From Ziziphus jujuba (lineage: Eukaryota; Streptophyta; Magnoliopsida; Rosales; Rhamnaceae), in the NCBI RefSeq assembly GCF_031755915.1, contig NC_083389.1, positions 26,791,501 through 26,855,500 of the forward strand: DNA of 64,000 bases, given 5' to 3'. The translations under genes and the position numbers were made by a program. Numbering within the stretch: the stretch's first letter is position 1; each line of letters begins with the position of its first letter. Under the pieces are notes generated by a model. That model was not told the DNA's origin. It did no database searches and saw only the letters and a program-made list of their open reading frames with translations. This document shows, piece after piece, positions 30,029 through 43,526 of this stretch.

Positions 30029-30519
30029 ATGGCCGCTTTTGCTCAGGTTTGGTCTCCTCCTAACTGCTCCATCTGCTTGGAGACTGTTGCTCACAACTGT
30101 GGCCGTACGGTCGTCAGGCTTCAATGCTCTCACTTGTTTCATCTGGGTTAGTCTCTGAATTCATAAATATATAGTAGAAAAATGTCTACATGTGTGTATC
30201 TATATATGTGTGTTTAGAAATGTTCTGTGCTTTTATTTGTTTTTAATTGTTTCAATATTTCCAGAAGAGGGTGTGCGTGTTTTGGGGTGGTTGGTGTGAT
30301 TATAAGTTCAATATGTGATGTGGAATTTTGTAATTTTGGAGAGTTGGAGAGCACTAGGAAAATTGATTTTCCAAAAATTTTTGTTTGTGTGTGTGTTTTT
30401 TTTTTTTTTTTTCCGATGGAGAACTGCTTTTAATTGTTTTTATAGGGATATTTCGATAATTGATCCTCAATTAAGAATTCATTAATGAAAAGTAGAAAAA
30501 GGCTCTTTGATTTTCCTTA

Positions 30520-30555
<36 letters not shown>

Positions 30556-33500
30556 GATTTTTTTTTTTTTTTTGCCTTTTGTTAATTTCTGTTTGGCTTT
30601 TGAATTCTGCCGAGTCTTGTACAATATTCTACCTATTTCAGGTAAAGGCTCTACTATTTGAAGTGAAAGTCAAAAGAAACATTTTAAAACCATGATATTT
30701 TGCTTGTTTACAATTATCATAAAGCTTTTTTTATTATTTTTCAATTACTGATATTTTGTTTTTGATATCAAGATTGCATTGGTTCTGCCTTCAATGTGAA
30801 AGGTATCATGGAATGCCCAAATTGTCGTTCAATTGAAAACGGTGTCTGGAGGCGTTTCAATAATGAAGAGACTGAACAGAACTCAAATCAGATTCCAGTT
30901 GAGGATACTCATGCTGTTCAAGGTTTCCATGGACTGGTAAAAGCAAGGACCTCACTGAATTACATATATTAATCTTTTCCCCCAAATCAATTAGCTCGTT
31001 ACCTATTCGTAAAATTTAAAGTCATGTCTGTAGCAACTTAGCACCTTATAATCTATAAGTTCTAAACTTAGCTTAAACAACATCAAAATAATGTCTGTAG
31101 AACTGGCTGCTACAGATGGGGGCATCTTTTTAAGCTATTATTTCAAGTTTTTCCCTGAACTTGAAAGTAAACTGTTGATGCATGATTGGATATTACCCAA
31201 TATACTTGCATCAATAGTCGTTTGAGTATTTAAAGCTTTGTTCATGATAGTGTTTTTCATGCTTATTTGATTACAGGTAGTGCTTTAATCTTTAATTTTA
31301 GAATTTTACTGTATAAACATGTGGTACTGGTATTGTTTTATTTTGGCTGAAAACTTTTATCAAAATAAGTGTTTATAAAAAACTAAACCCTTTAAGCTTT
31401 TTACTTATTTCAGTTCTTTTAAAATCACATACTCATAGAAATTTCTAGATTAGTATAACTGTGCACTCAGAGGAGGTCTTCAACTTCTGTATGCATGGCA
31501 ACAAAGACTACTCCAAGCATTGATGAGGAATATGCCACTTAGGAGAGGTTCTAAATTTTGAAGGAACCTAATGGCATGTATCGTGTATGTTCAGAGGTAC
31601 ATACAATGGTTTACCATTAAAACAATGGCGAACCTGATATCCTTGGAAGAGCAGCAACATATATGGTTTTTCTACTGGATTAAAGCATTCAAAGACTCCT
31701 TTGTGATTGTTCAACTTCTACGGAATTTCTTTATTGGTGAGGTTCATGCATTTTTGCATGCTAGATCTTAAGTTATCCAGTCAAAATTTTTTAGAAAATT
31801 CTGATTGTTGAACTTTTATGGCATACAATATCAGAATACTGATGAAAGCTTGTGAGATGCTTCGCATCTCATCATTTGCCGTTGTATATTGTTTGGTAAG
31901 AGGGATGAACCATTGGATAAAAGGGAAAGATTGAAGAAAGTGGTTGTTCTCTCTTGCAGTCAAGTAGGAACAAGGTGTAATACCAATCACCATTATATCC
32001 TGACTAGGATCCTATAGGGGTAATGTAATCACCTTAAAACGATCTTAATAACTTCATCTTCCTTTCTCTCCCTTTTCCTCGTCCATAACTCCATTTCGAA
32101 GGGATTTGTTTTGGTGGAATGCCCATATGCAACCATACTCTGCAAGACCATGGTTGTTGTATTGTATGATATGTATGGTATATTTTTGGGTCAAACCTAT
32201 ATGCATTTATCCTGAATTGCATCATTTAAGGGTAATGTAATTACCTAAAATGATATCAATAACTTCATCTTTCTTTCTCTCTCTCTCTTCCCCATCCAAT
32301 ACATTGACATGCTTTGGTGGAATGCACTTAGGCAAACCTCAATATGCAAGACTATGGTTGTTTGTATTTATACTATTTGTATCGAATCATTTTCAATGAA
32401 ACAGATATGTAACATAAGTGTGTTAGAAATTATAGTGCATTGGAAATTTTCAAACTCTAGGATTGAAGAAATGGTGTCTTGTCTTGTTGGCAAGTAGGAA
32501 CAAAGGAGTAATAGGCAAAAAAGTGAAAGAGTTGTTATTAGTTGAAGTAAGTGTGAAGATCCTAATCACCATTATGTCCTAAGTTGCATCATTTAAGGGT
32601 AATTTGATTACCTAAAATGATATTAATAACTTTGTCTATTTCTCTATTTGCCCCAATGCAATATCTCCGCTTTGAAGGGATCTCTTTTGGTGGAATGCGC
32701 ATACGCAAGCCATAGAATGCAAGACTTTAGCTGTTTGTATATTTGTATGATACATAATGTATTACAATTTGTATCGTATCATTTCGAACAAAAAAGATAC
32801 TTAATATAAAGTGTAGTGGAAATTTTCGATCTCAAGGAAAATGGTGTCCTCTATTGTTGGCAATTATGAACAAGGGTGTAATAAGCAACAAGGAGTTCAA
32901 ATAGGTATAACTTGAAGTAAATGTGAAGACCTTAATCACCTTTATGTCCTAACTTTCATCATTTAAGGGTAATGTAATTACCTAAAATGATATTAACTAC
33001 TTCATCTTTCTCTGTTTTCCCTGTTGAATACCGCCACTTCAAAGGGATCTCTTTTTGTGAAATGCACGTATGCAAACCAAAAGATGCAAGACCATTGTTC
33101 TTTGTATCGTACATTACGTATGGTATATTTTCGGACAAAAAATGTATTAAGAACTCTCTCTCTTCTTTTCCTATCCGGTACCTCCACTTCAAAGGCATCT
33201 CTCTTGGTGGAATACACATACACAAACCATAGGATGCAAGGTCATTGTTGTGCTTATCGTACAATACATATGGTATATTCTTGGACGAAAAAACTATATG
33301 CGTGGTATCATGAATTCAAATGATATTGAACACAAAATGCATCCCTCGATACACCATACATATTTTAACAATAAGTATGATACACCAATATGTACGATAC
33401 TCAAAAATTATTAAAGCAATGTCTTTTTGTTGTAAACTGAATTAAACTTATTGAAAATCCATTTGTCAAAAATAGTAAGGGAACATTTCTTGATCTCTAA

Positions 33501-36444
33501 GAATGACAATAAAGATGTCGACCATTGGATCTTATAAGAATTCCATTTGGAATGACTTGACTCTTTCTATTTTTTTCATTGGAACTTGATAAATAAAGAT
33601 GTCGAGCATTGGATCTTATAAGAAATTCATTTGGAATGACTTGACTCTTTCTATTTTTTTCACTGGAACTTGATCTGTCTTCCATCTTCTTTCAGTCGAC
33701 GCACTTGACGTGGATAGCTCCGGTGGCTGTTGAAAATGATGTTGATGGCTTTGAAACATGAACTTTTTTTTTTTTTCTTTTTCCTGTTTAGAAGGTTCTA
33801 ATTCTTAGAACTTTTATATCGATTAAATTGTGATCTTCATAGTTTATACTATTAATGCCTTTATCTCTATTAAATTGTATAGGATACAGGATGAGAAATA
33901 TAATATTTTGGGAAATAAAACATCTATAATTATATATATTCAAATATATTTTAGTTAAACGTCGTATCGTAATGTTAGGATACACGATACACTTTTTTTT
34001 CCCCACACATCTATACACATTTTGACAACTATGTGCCAGATTAGGCATTCCACTCGAGCCTTATCACTGAACCAAGGAAGATCATGATCACAATTCTCTA
34101 GCAAAGTGTGCTAGTAGGATGATATGTTGGGGTTACTTTGAATTCTAAATAGGCTGTGTTCATATTGCATCTATCAGAAGTTGTATGCCTGTCGATTTAT
34201 CTGCCCCCAGATTTGAAACTCTATGATGGTATAATGACAAGCTATCTTAGAATCATGATCTTATCTTCCTTAGTTTAGAAGAGTGATAGGACGTTTCTGT
34301 GTACAGAGATGAAGTGCTACTTATGCTTTAATGATGAGAACTGAGCAACGAAGAGAGAAGCAAAGAGAGAGAGTGTGAAGCTGCATGTCCCCACTATTGG
34401 AAAACCAAAACACCAGGAAGTTGATCGATCTGCCTAGTAGGTGAATCTTAGTTATATACACTAGCATTAGTCCATAATACATTATGATGAGGACTAACCG
34501 TTTAGAATTGCCAACACTACATCTGGGTATCCCCACTTGCAAGAAATTGAAACACTAGGAAGTTCATCGATCGGCCTAAGACTTGTAGCTAGGTACTAAA
34601 ATATTCTTGAATGAGTCTTTATTCTAGTATGAAGAAAGCTTGCAATTTAAAATGCTGACGCTTATTATGCTTTTGTAGAACATCTTAAAAGTAGACACAA
34701 TTAATATAATCACGAATGTTTAGAAATCACAACTCTGGTTCTGTACTGGAATTTGAGCCAGAGAATCAATATGTTGACTTGAGGATACATAAAAGACAAT
34801 GGCTAAATCATTTTTGCATGGATGAATTTGGGACTATCTAGTTTCTAATTCCAAAATGCTGTTGATCTCATTTCTTTGTTTTAGTTATAATGTCTGTTTA
34901 ATGTTTTCCTTGTTTTTATTCTCATTTAACATGATAAGTTTATTGGCTGTCTTCCTTATTTTGCTGATATATATGTGAATATTTCAGGATCCTTATAGTT
35001 TTCAGTGCCCTCATGGATGGTAAGCATCATATAGCTGAGTAAAATCTTCTATTTTTGCTTGATTTAATTGTTAATTTTTTTCAATTCTGATAACTACATA
35101 TAGAAGTTATTTTGAACACCACAGTCCCCAGTAGGAAATATTTTATAGTGCAAAAAATGTTCTGCAATATTTTTACATGCATGTGAACCTTGGAGTTATT
35201 CGACTGATTAGGCAAGCACAGGCAATTATATTCATTCATAACAGTTAATTCTTCAAATAATTGTGTTTTCAGTTCAAGGTATATAAAGCAGGTTCATAAA
35301 GAAGGCACATAAAGAGGACTTAAATATATCTAGAGGCTGTTTTGTTGTTTCTTTCAAAGGAAAAGAATTATAAGGGCTAAAATCATTTTCAGAAAATTTG
35401 AAGTGTGCCAAAATTTTTACATGTTTCTGGTAATTCCAAGAAATTCAATGGTATTAGAGTAAACTATAATAAAATAATCATGATGTTATGTTTACATCTT
35501 TTTGGCTTTTTCTTACATATGGATGCTTTGATTTGCAGGGAAAGCGAATTACCACCACCAGAGTGTAGGCTTTTCTTATCTGCTCCTTTTTTCCCCTTCT
35601 ATTTCTAATTGAAAAATTAGGTGGAGAATTTGTTTCAAAACACTTTGATCGATATTCTTGATGATGCAGATGAGGATGCAATGGACCATGATGCTATCTT
35701 TGAGGGTAATCCTAATTTCAATCATCAACAGAATGTCCCATTTGTAACCAGTGAGATTCCTATGACTGAATTCTTGAACAGTATTGACTACCATCACCAG
35801 CTCTGCAACCACTGTGTTGAAATTGTTCCGGAGAATGGCCATACTAGTTGGGTTAACTGGGTTGCTGATCCATCTGCCACCTTGAGAATTGCTAGACCTG
35901 ATTTTCGTGGGATACCAATTGAGTTATTTGACCCAATGTTTGGTTCACGGTAAGCTTTTGATTGGCCTATCAATACCCTCAGCAAGTGTTGCTTTTATTG
36001 TTCCTTATGTCATTCTTATATGCACCTCATCTTTGTAGAGCCCCTCATGAAATCGGTCTTAACTCTTCATTCGGTTTAGCTCATCAAGGAAGCTACACCC
36101 CTGTTTTTTACAACCATCAAATGCAGCCACTGAGAAACTCTTCTTCACAAGTCCCACAAGCTCCTGTGTTGTCTCCCATTAGGATAACACCAAATGGATC
36201 AATAAGCTTGTTTCAATCAGCAGCAGGGCAACTCCAAATGCCATTCCTTGAGGCCATGAGCCCCTATGTGCCTTCGATGAATGTAAACTTAACCAACCAT
36301 AAAATCTTCGAACCAGCAACTCCTGTTGATCATCATGTCCAAGAAGCAGACAGCATTGCGCCTCTGCAGCTTTTTCCAGATGATATGGATCCATTCCTCC
36401 AAGAGATGCATGTTCAATCTGCTAGCACGCCAGATCATGCGTAG
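30029..36444 (+). CDS. RING-H2 E3 ubiquitin ligase, RFI2-like
   Basis: Six coding exons: 30029-30146, 30773-30936, 34988-35019, 35539-35564, 35670-35949, 36039-36444. They join in frame to 341 aa. The N-terminal RING-H2 has all eight metal ligands: Cys13, Cys16, Cys33, His35, His38, Cys41, Cys54, Cys57. The segment HLDCIGSAFNVKG...ECPNCR matches the plant RFI2 group, which includes a negative regulator of phytochrome signalling and flowering in Arabidopsis. Beyond the RING the protein is Pro/Ser/Asn-rich and low in known domains, with two micro-exons (32 and 26 nt). Intron 2 is 4051 bp and full of degenerate repeats. The fifth exon must start at 35670: the nearer AG at 35619-35620 would shift frame and hit a stop after 13 codons. 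An equally similar paralogue may exist, so the symbol is left empty. Confidence 0.85.
31990..33300. repeat. Degenerate tandem repeat array inside intron 2 of the RING gene
   Basis: A block starting GGGTAATGTAATTACC and containing CTTTGGTGGAATGC plus ATGCAAGACCATGGTTG recurs near 32019, 32229, 32596 and 32967, with a shortened copy near 33150. Unit lengths are about 210, 367 and 371 bp. Copies are clearly diverged but collinear. No transposon termini are visible. Confidence 0.75.
33511..33678. repeat. 84-bp tandem duplication in the RING gene intron
   Basis: Two copies of an 84-bp unit beginning AAAGATGTCGA(C/G)CATTGG, at about 33511-33594 and 33595-33678. They differ at only a few positions, so the duplication is younger than the neighbouring array. 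Confidence 0.9.
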
Positions 36445-37674
36445 CAGATTGACTTGTTGGTGATATAGCCATAAATATGGTAAGTTTCATAGTTTAAGAG
36501 TTATACTCCCTTAATAATTACCGCAGCTGGTAAAAAATCTTTGATTGGAAGGATATAAAGAAAACAATGCAGCAAGACTATCTAATCTGCTTTTTTTAAG
36601 TTCTGTCGATAATTTTATGAACCAATCTCACCTGGTATGTAATAAGTTTGAATTCTGAAATATCTTCATGTGACATTGTGATGTTGTATAATAAATATGC
36701 ATGCCAAAACAGTTCTTTTAAGGTTTTTGCATTTGTTTCCAATCTCTGTGAGGTTGGTATCTCTTGTTTTGTCTTGCTTATGATTCGCGTTTTGCATGGA
36801 TGGTGATCCGGAAATTCCATTGGTATTCTTAAAGATGAAACAGCTCAGATAAAAAGGAATTCTTTTTGCAAGCATATAATTTTTTACTGTGGATTCTCTA
36901 TATCTGGACCATTGAATTTCAGAAGTAAATTCTTCATCATACAATCATTTACAGCAGAGAAGAAGATTCCAAATCAAATGGAACTTCCATATTGATGAAT
37001 GTCGAATAGCTATAATGGAACTTCCATTTTTTCGGTTAGCCAGATATTTGAATCTTTATTAGGATTGTCTTAAGAAATTGACATGATTATTTTGAAACAA
37101 GAAGTTTGCTTCTGATATAGTCTACCTTTTTTCTTATATTGCATTGCAGGAACAACTAAAATGTGAAATGATAGTATGCTTCATCTTAAACGAAAAGAAG
37201 AACTTGGTATTATTATATGAGTTACATTTTAATCATTTCCACATTTAATATGGAAATTTTGGCATAGATTGGATTTTAAAAATAAATGAACAACAGATAA
37301 GGTAGTCCAGGATCAAATTCAGAAAATTAGTTCCTAAAGGAATTTTTTTCTACTGAAAAGAAAAACTGCATTCTTTAAATTACAAACAAATAAAATTTAA
37401 TTCTTATAGATAATTAGAAATGTTTTATTCTACAAAGAAATAACTACTATAACAATGTTACATCTTATACAATATGTTATATATTTCCCAGATATATATA
37501 TATTTTTTTCCATATATATATATATTTTCTTTTTCTTTTTTTAAAGAAAGAGAAAAAAATGAAAAACCAATTAGGCGGGAAAAAATTAAATTCGAAAAGC
37601 AGTGTAAGAAGAGAAAAAAAGGCGGTCTTTTATTACTGCCTGAGTCAGCGGTTTCAGAGACAAGCGAGGCCGTC
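36445..37674 (+). other. RING gene 3' region and CAP-D3 promoter
   Basis: AT-rich, non-coding. TATA-rich sequence lies at about 37490-37530. The CAP-D3 frame is open upstream of the chosen ATG, but this part encodes low-complexity Tyr/Ile/Phe and Lys runs. Confidence 0.55.
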
Positions 37675-40600
37675 ATGGAGGCAACGATCGCCGGAATCGT
37701 TGCAGAGATAGCCGAATTCCGTTCCCACAACCCAACGAACTCGGGAATCGAATCTCAATCGCCGGCCATTTCCGATTCGTGTCTCTCAGACCTCCAAATC
37801 CTACTGGACCAAACCTTCAATGACGATGATTCAGAAGCCATAGACACCCTCTACGAGAAGCTCTCGTCCAAGAACCTTTCTCCTTCAAGTCTCATCCCTC
37901 CTATCGCCTCAGTAATGGATTCTGGACCTACCCATCTCTCGCTATTTGCTTCTCATGTATACCTTTCTCTGCTTCTGTACCCTAATTCCCCTGTCTTCAC
38001 TCTCTTCTCTCCGGTGGCATTCCTTTCTCTTCTCCGGTCTATTCGCCGTTCTATCAAGAATCGGCCAACTGCCCAAACCGGTTCAAGCCAGGGCCCAGCT
38101 AATCGGAAAAAGAATCGCGCTCGAGGAGGCGGTCTGAGGAAATGTGATCCGAGTTCTTACGGTGAAGATTGCGATGGAGGCGAAGAGAGCGAGTTCGTTA
38201 TGAGGGCTTTGTTTCCTGTGCTTGAAAAGTTACAACTCGTAACTGGTTTGATTCATCTGGACCGTTTTCCAGATAGTTTGAAGTCTTTAGTTCAGACAGT
38301 CGCTGAAATCCCCGTAATAGGATTCGAACTTTGTGGAAATTCAGGTAACTATAACAAACTGATAGACTTGTGCTCGTCGATTCTGCGTGAAGTCTTAAAG
38401 CCTGAGCATGGTGACGAAGCAAACACAGCTGCTGAGGTCTTGAAGTCATTGTCATCTATGATTCTTCAACCTAAATCTCATGCGGGGACATTTGCTCTGG
38501 GTTTCGTGAAGAAGGAAATGATGGAGGTAGCCAAGGACTCTGATGGTGTAAGAAAAGCAATATTGAATCTTCCCAAGTACTTAGCCCAAAAGGCGCCAGA
38601 GAAATCTGAGCCCAGAGCTTTGGCTGTGGAGTCAATCACGGAGATTGTTCGAGTCATGGAATTGCAGGAACAAACTGGGTTTGTGGAATATGTATTGAAG
38701 ATGACCCAGGGGAAGGCCAACCTAAGGCTCTTGGCTGTTGACCTCATTCCCATGCTTGTTACGTCCTTAGCAGACCCATTGAGGGATTCGTGCGGAATGA
38801 ACTGTTTGAAAGCTTTGATTCAATGCTGTTCGGATGTGATTGCTGGAATCCGAGCTCGTGCATTGTTGAACTTGTCAGAAGTCGTGGGGATTTTGACCCG
38901 TAATGATAGGGGGGAGACCATGCTGAAAGAATCTATGGGGTTTGTCAATTTGGGGAAGAGTGAAATGGTTGATCTTCTGAGGGAAAGGTGTATGGATGAG
39001 AAGGCGGCGGTGCGGAAGGCTGCACTTGTTCTTGTTTCAAAGTTGACAGCTCTATTTGGGAGTGGCTTTGACGGATCCTTGCTGAAGGCTATGGGGGTGG
39101 CTTGTTCTGATCCACTTGTTAGCATCCGGAAAGCTGCAATTTCAGCTCTTTCAGAGGTTGATATTTCTGGCTCCAACTTGTGTTACTTTTGGTAATTATT
39201 GTTTGTAGTTTCATATCCAATTAGCTTGTCATAATTTTATATAGTCTCATTGCTTAAGGCGTTTATTTATATGTATGGCAGATGGCAGACTTATGCTATT
39301 TCAGCCAGAATATTAATCTTACTTCCAATTATCTTGTTTGTTAAAGATCATTTTAAAAATAATGAATAGTTTTCATCTTATACTACTAGGATATAAACAG
39401 TTTAATTTGGATCAGTTTGTTATATATCTAGGTCTGTTAGGATCAATTCCTTTTGTCATTGGAATTATTCTCTACAAGTTTTAGAACTGGTCGCTTGAAC
39501 TATTGTATTTATACCGTCTCCCATAAGTTTTTTAAGTAGTGAACAACTGTATTTGTACTGTTTCCTATAAGTTTTTTTGAAGTATATTTTAAATCACAAT
39601 TTCAAATTTCCATTTATCTTCCTGGCCTAGCTGATATGTCTCTTTTCTGATCAATTTCTCTTTCCTTTTGCCGGCTAAGAATTTTTCAATGCATTTCTTG
39701 ATCTTGTTTTGGTTTGCATTTATTTTATAGGCCTTCAGAAAATTTCCGGATGAAAGTGTGTCTATCGAGTGGCTGCATTCAGTTCCATGTTTAATAAATG
39801 ATAATGAATCCAGCATACAGGAAGAATGTGAGAACTTGTTTCTGGAACTGGTATTGGATCGAATCTCTAGAGCTGGATCTGTGGGTTTGCCCAAATGCGG
39901 ATCCAAATCGAACAATTATGATGTCAAAGCAAAAAGTTCAGAGATAGACGACAAAGTGTTATTTCCCGAAGGTGTTCTGGGTCTTTTAGAAGGGATTTGC
40001 AATGAAGAGGTGTCACCTTGGGTGAAGAAAATTTGCACAAGCCTGGGTAAGAAGAAACGGTTGAAGCAGAAAGTTGCTAATGCGCTTCAGCATATCATAC
40101 AGGCAACTGAATCTCTCTGGTTGAGTCATTCCTTGCCAATAAGGAAGTGGACAGCCCCACCTGGAGCTTGGTTTCTTCTTTCAGAGGTGTCAGCATACCT
40201 TGCAAAAGCGGTGGACTGGGAATTCCTCCATCATCATTGGCAGCTCCTTGACAACGATGATATGGGAGGGGAGGTACGGAGTCCACTTACACAAGGAGAG
40301 GCATATAAAGAGGAAGAAGGTATGGAATCCAATTCTGTTGCTTGGGCTGGAGATCGTGTTTTTCTCTTGCAAACAATCTCCAATGTATCTCTTGAGCTTC
40401 CCCCTGAACCTGCAGCAGATTTAGCTCATAATTTGTTTTTAAGAGTTAAAGAGTTCAACATGCATTCAACTGAGGTACTTTTAAGTCATTTGTTGGTGTC
40501 AGTTGCCAGTGTCTTAACTCTTTAGTGCTTTTGTTTTCCTCCTTTCAGCGCTTAATTTATTAACATACTAGCTAGCTTCTGAATTTCCACGTTAGAGTAC

Positions 40601-43526
40601 ACCAATTTATTTGGTTTTCTTCTTCAAAAAAACAACTTGCAACTGATTATTATTATGATTATTTGTTTCCTTTGCATGGTAGGTTAATGCTCATGTAAAA
40701 GCACTTAGAACTTTGTGCAAGCGGAAGGCTTCAAATCAAAAGGAAGCTGATGCACTTGTTATGAAATGGGTTTACGAGCTTCTCTGCAAAGCTTCCCAAA
40801 TTTTAAAAAATTACATTTCAGAAGATTCTGAAGGAAATACAAATTCCATCTTTTCTACACCTCGAAGTGGGACCAAAAAAAGCAAGAAAGCAAAAGCCTT
40901 GTCTCGTTCATTGTCAAGAGCAGTCATAGCAGTCTATACAATTGGGTCCGTGGTTATGATATGTCCATCTGCTGATACAAGAACGATAATTCCACTATTG
41001 CACACTGTCATCACTTCTGGGAATTCTGATCCAAAATTGAAGAGATTACCCGGCTCTACGGAATCTTTAAGGCAAAAAGCTCCTTTGTTATATAATCATG
41101 CATGGTTGACTTTGGGGAAGATATGCCTAGCAGATGAGAAGCTTGCAAAGAGATACATTCCTTTGTTTGTTCAGGTTCTCTTCTTAATTTGGCATAATTT
41201 TTCTTATATGGCCCCAGTTAATTGCTTTAAGAACAGCTCATTGAGATGTGGTTTTTCACTCCTAACAGAATTGCCTAGTTCCTAAGAAAACTTAGACAAA
41301 ACTGCTTTATCTTTAGCGATCTTGTAGAAATCTAGAATTGTCATTTTATATCAATTGTACTAAACATTTCTATGTCTCTCTTTTACCAGCATATAGATAC
41401 ACATAGATGCAAGCATTTATATAAATAAAGACATAAAATACATCTATCCATGTATGCAAACCTGCTTGCCTTTATAGACACATAATTGTATATGAATATG
41501 CACTCTTAAATAGATATGAAAGGCAGAATCCTTAAATGATTTCAGAAAAAGGACATGTCTCTGTTTTTCTTTAGCATTCATTGCCACCCTTCCCCATCAT
41601 AAGTTCCACGACTTTTAGTTATTTACTTTTTATTTTCTAACAAAAAAATGCTTCTAGCTTGACTACCAACTAAATTCCAATTATCTCACAAGAAGTTTGT
41701 TCTGTAGGAACTTGAAAAGAGTGATTGTGCAGCTATTCGTAATAATCTGGTTGTGACGATGGCAGATTTTTGCATACGCTATACTGCTTTGGTTGATTGG
41801 TAAGATCTGCCTAAAGGAACAGAATGAAATTGAATGGCTCTTTGATTTAAGAATGAATAAGAACTTAAGAGTAGAGTTTGATTTTTGATTTTATTTTTTT
41901 AATTTAGTTTTTAACTGATTATTATTGGACAGTTATATAACAAAGATCACAAAATGTCTCCGTGATCCTTGTGAACTTGTGAGAAGGCAGACATTTATAC
42001 TGCTCTCAAGATTGTTGCAGGTAAATTCTGCCTTTCTTTATGAAGTTTTCTTTCATTTGCATTTTGATGGTTACCAACCAAGCTGAAATCACTTTTTCCA
42101 TATTAACTTATTCTGTTTTAAGTATATATGCAGAGAGACTATGTGAAGTGGAGAGGAGTTCTTTTCTTAAGATTCCTTCTCGCTCTTGTTGATGAGTCAG
42201 AAAAGATAAGACAACTAGCTGACTACCTATTTGGGAATATATTAAAAGGTTAAGATATTTTCACCATTTATCATATATGCAGTAGTGGAAATAGGTGACA
42301 AATGTTAGCTGAACTTTAACTCTCATGTTCAATGCACCTGCAGTCAAGGCACCACTTCTTGCATATAACAGTTTTATAGAGGCCATCTTTGTTCTCAATG
42401 ACTGCCATGCCCACAATGGACACAGTGATTCTCACAGCTCAAATTCAGAGAACAGACTTTTCTCCATCAGGTAGGCGGGTCCATATCCGTTATCAAACAA
42501 TAAAATAGAAGCTTTTGAAAGTGAAACAGTTTTGTTTATCATGTGTGTATCATCGGTTTCCAGAGGTAATGATGAGAAATCAAGGTCTAAAAGAATGAAC
42601 ATCTATGTTTGTTTGCTGAAACAAATGGCTCCAGAGCACCTTCTAGCTACTTTTGCAAAACTATGTGCTGAGATACTTGCTGCAGCATCTGATGGTGCTC
42701 TCAATATAGCCGATGTTACTGGGCAGTCTGTTCTCCAGGTTGTACTCTCATATCTAACTTGAACCTTTGGTTCTCTTTCTATGAGGCTCCTGGTGGTGAG
42801 GTCCTGATTTCTGACTAACTGTAATATGCATTTTCATTGGCTTTGTAGGATGCTTTCCAAATTCTTGCCTGCAAAGAGATCCGAATCCCAACCCATCATG
42901 GATCATCATCTGATTCTGCGGACATTGATGAAGAAGGAGATAGTGGAGCATCCACTTCTGGTGGTGGTGCTGCTGCTGCTAGAGGAAGGGCTGTAACTCA
43001 AGCAGTCAAAAAGGGTTTAGTTCAAAACATGATTCCCATTTTCATAGAGCTGAAACGGCTATTAGAAAGCAAAAACAGTCCCCTTATAGGCTCTCTAATG
43101 GAATGCCTCAGAGTACTTCTCAAGGATTACAAGAACGAGATCGATGACATATTGGTTGCAGATAAGCAACTTCAGAAAGAGATCATGTATGATATGCACA
43201 AGTATGAAACAGCGAAAGCCAAATCCGCAGCTGCCGAGGCTGTTGCAAGCAATAAAAGAGCCACTAGCTTCAACTCACCTAAGGTTGCAAATGGCAAACA
43301 GGTTACCAGCACAGGTGATGCAAGACTTGCTTCAGCAATGGCTGATGCTAATGCTGCAGCCACAGCTCGGTCTGTGCTTGAGGAAGTAAACAGGGGGAAG
43401 ATGACACCTCCTCTAAGTTCTCTCAAAATGCCTAAACTCAAGTCTGCTGAAAAGGGATGTAACTCAGGATCAGACCGGCCTTCAGAGGTTATTGAATCTT
43501 TGAGGAAAAGGCTTGATTCTGACTAA
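37675..43526 (+). CDS. CAP-D3: Condensin II complex subunit D3 (CAP-D3)
   Basis: Nine coding exons: 37675-39156, 39731-40474, 40683-41174, 41708-41799, 41933-42020, 42134-42248, 42344-42470, 42564-42738, 42849-43526. All have GT-AG borders and correct phase and give 1330 aa, near the about 1310 aa of Arabidopsis CAP-D3. CAP-D3 is a HEAT-repeat, non-SMC regulatory subunit of condensin II. It acts in the nucleus in chromosome compaction and heterochromatin organisation. Leu-rich helical HEAT repeats run through most of the protein, with repeated DPLVSIRKAA- and RDPCELVRRQTF-type helices of the Cnd1 domain. The C-terminal 120 residues are Ala/Lys/Ser-rich and basic. The ATG at 37675 was preferred over an in-frame ATG at 37474 because the 67-residue extension is AT-driven low-complexity sequence. 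Confidence 0.95.

Noticed and set aside
32959..33264. 101-residue minus-strand frame in the RING gene intron
   Set aside because: It lies wholly in the tandem repeat array and overlaps frames on both strands; no start context or domain.
35620..35669. Alternative start of the fifth RING-gene exon at 35621
   Set aside because: Would shift frame and terminate after 13 codons; the acceptor at 35669 restores a 341-aa protein.
37474..37674. In-frame 67-residue N-terminal extension of CAP-D3 from an upstream ATG
   Set aside because: Encodes Tyr/Ile/Phe and Lys/Glu runs driven by TA and purine tracts; the conserved-looking start MEATIAGIVAEIAEF begins at 37675.
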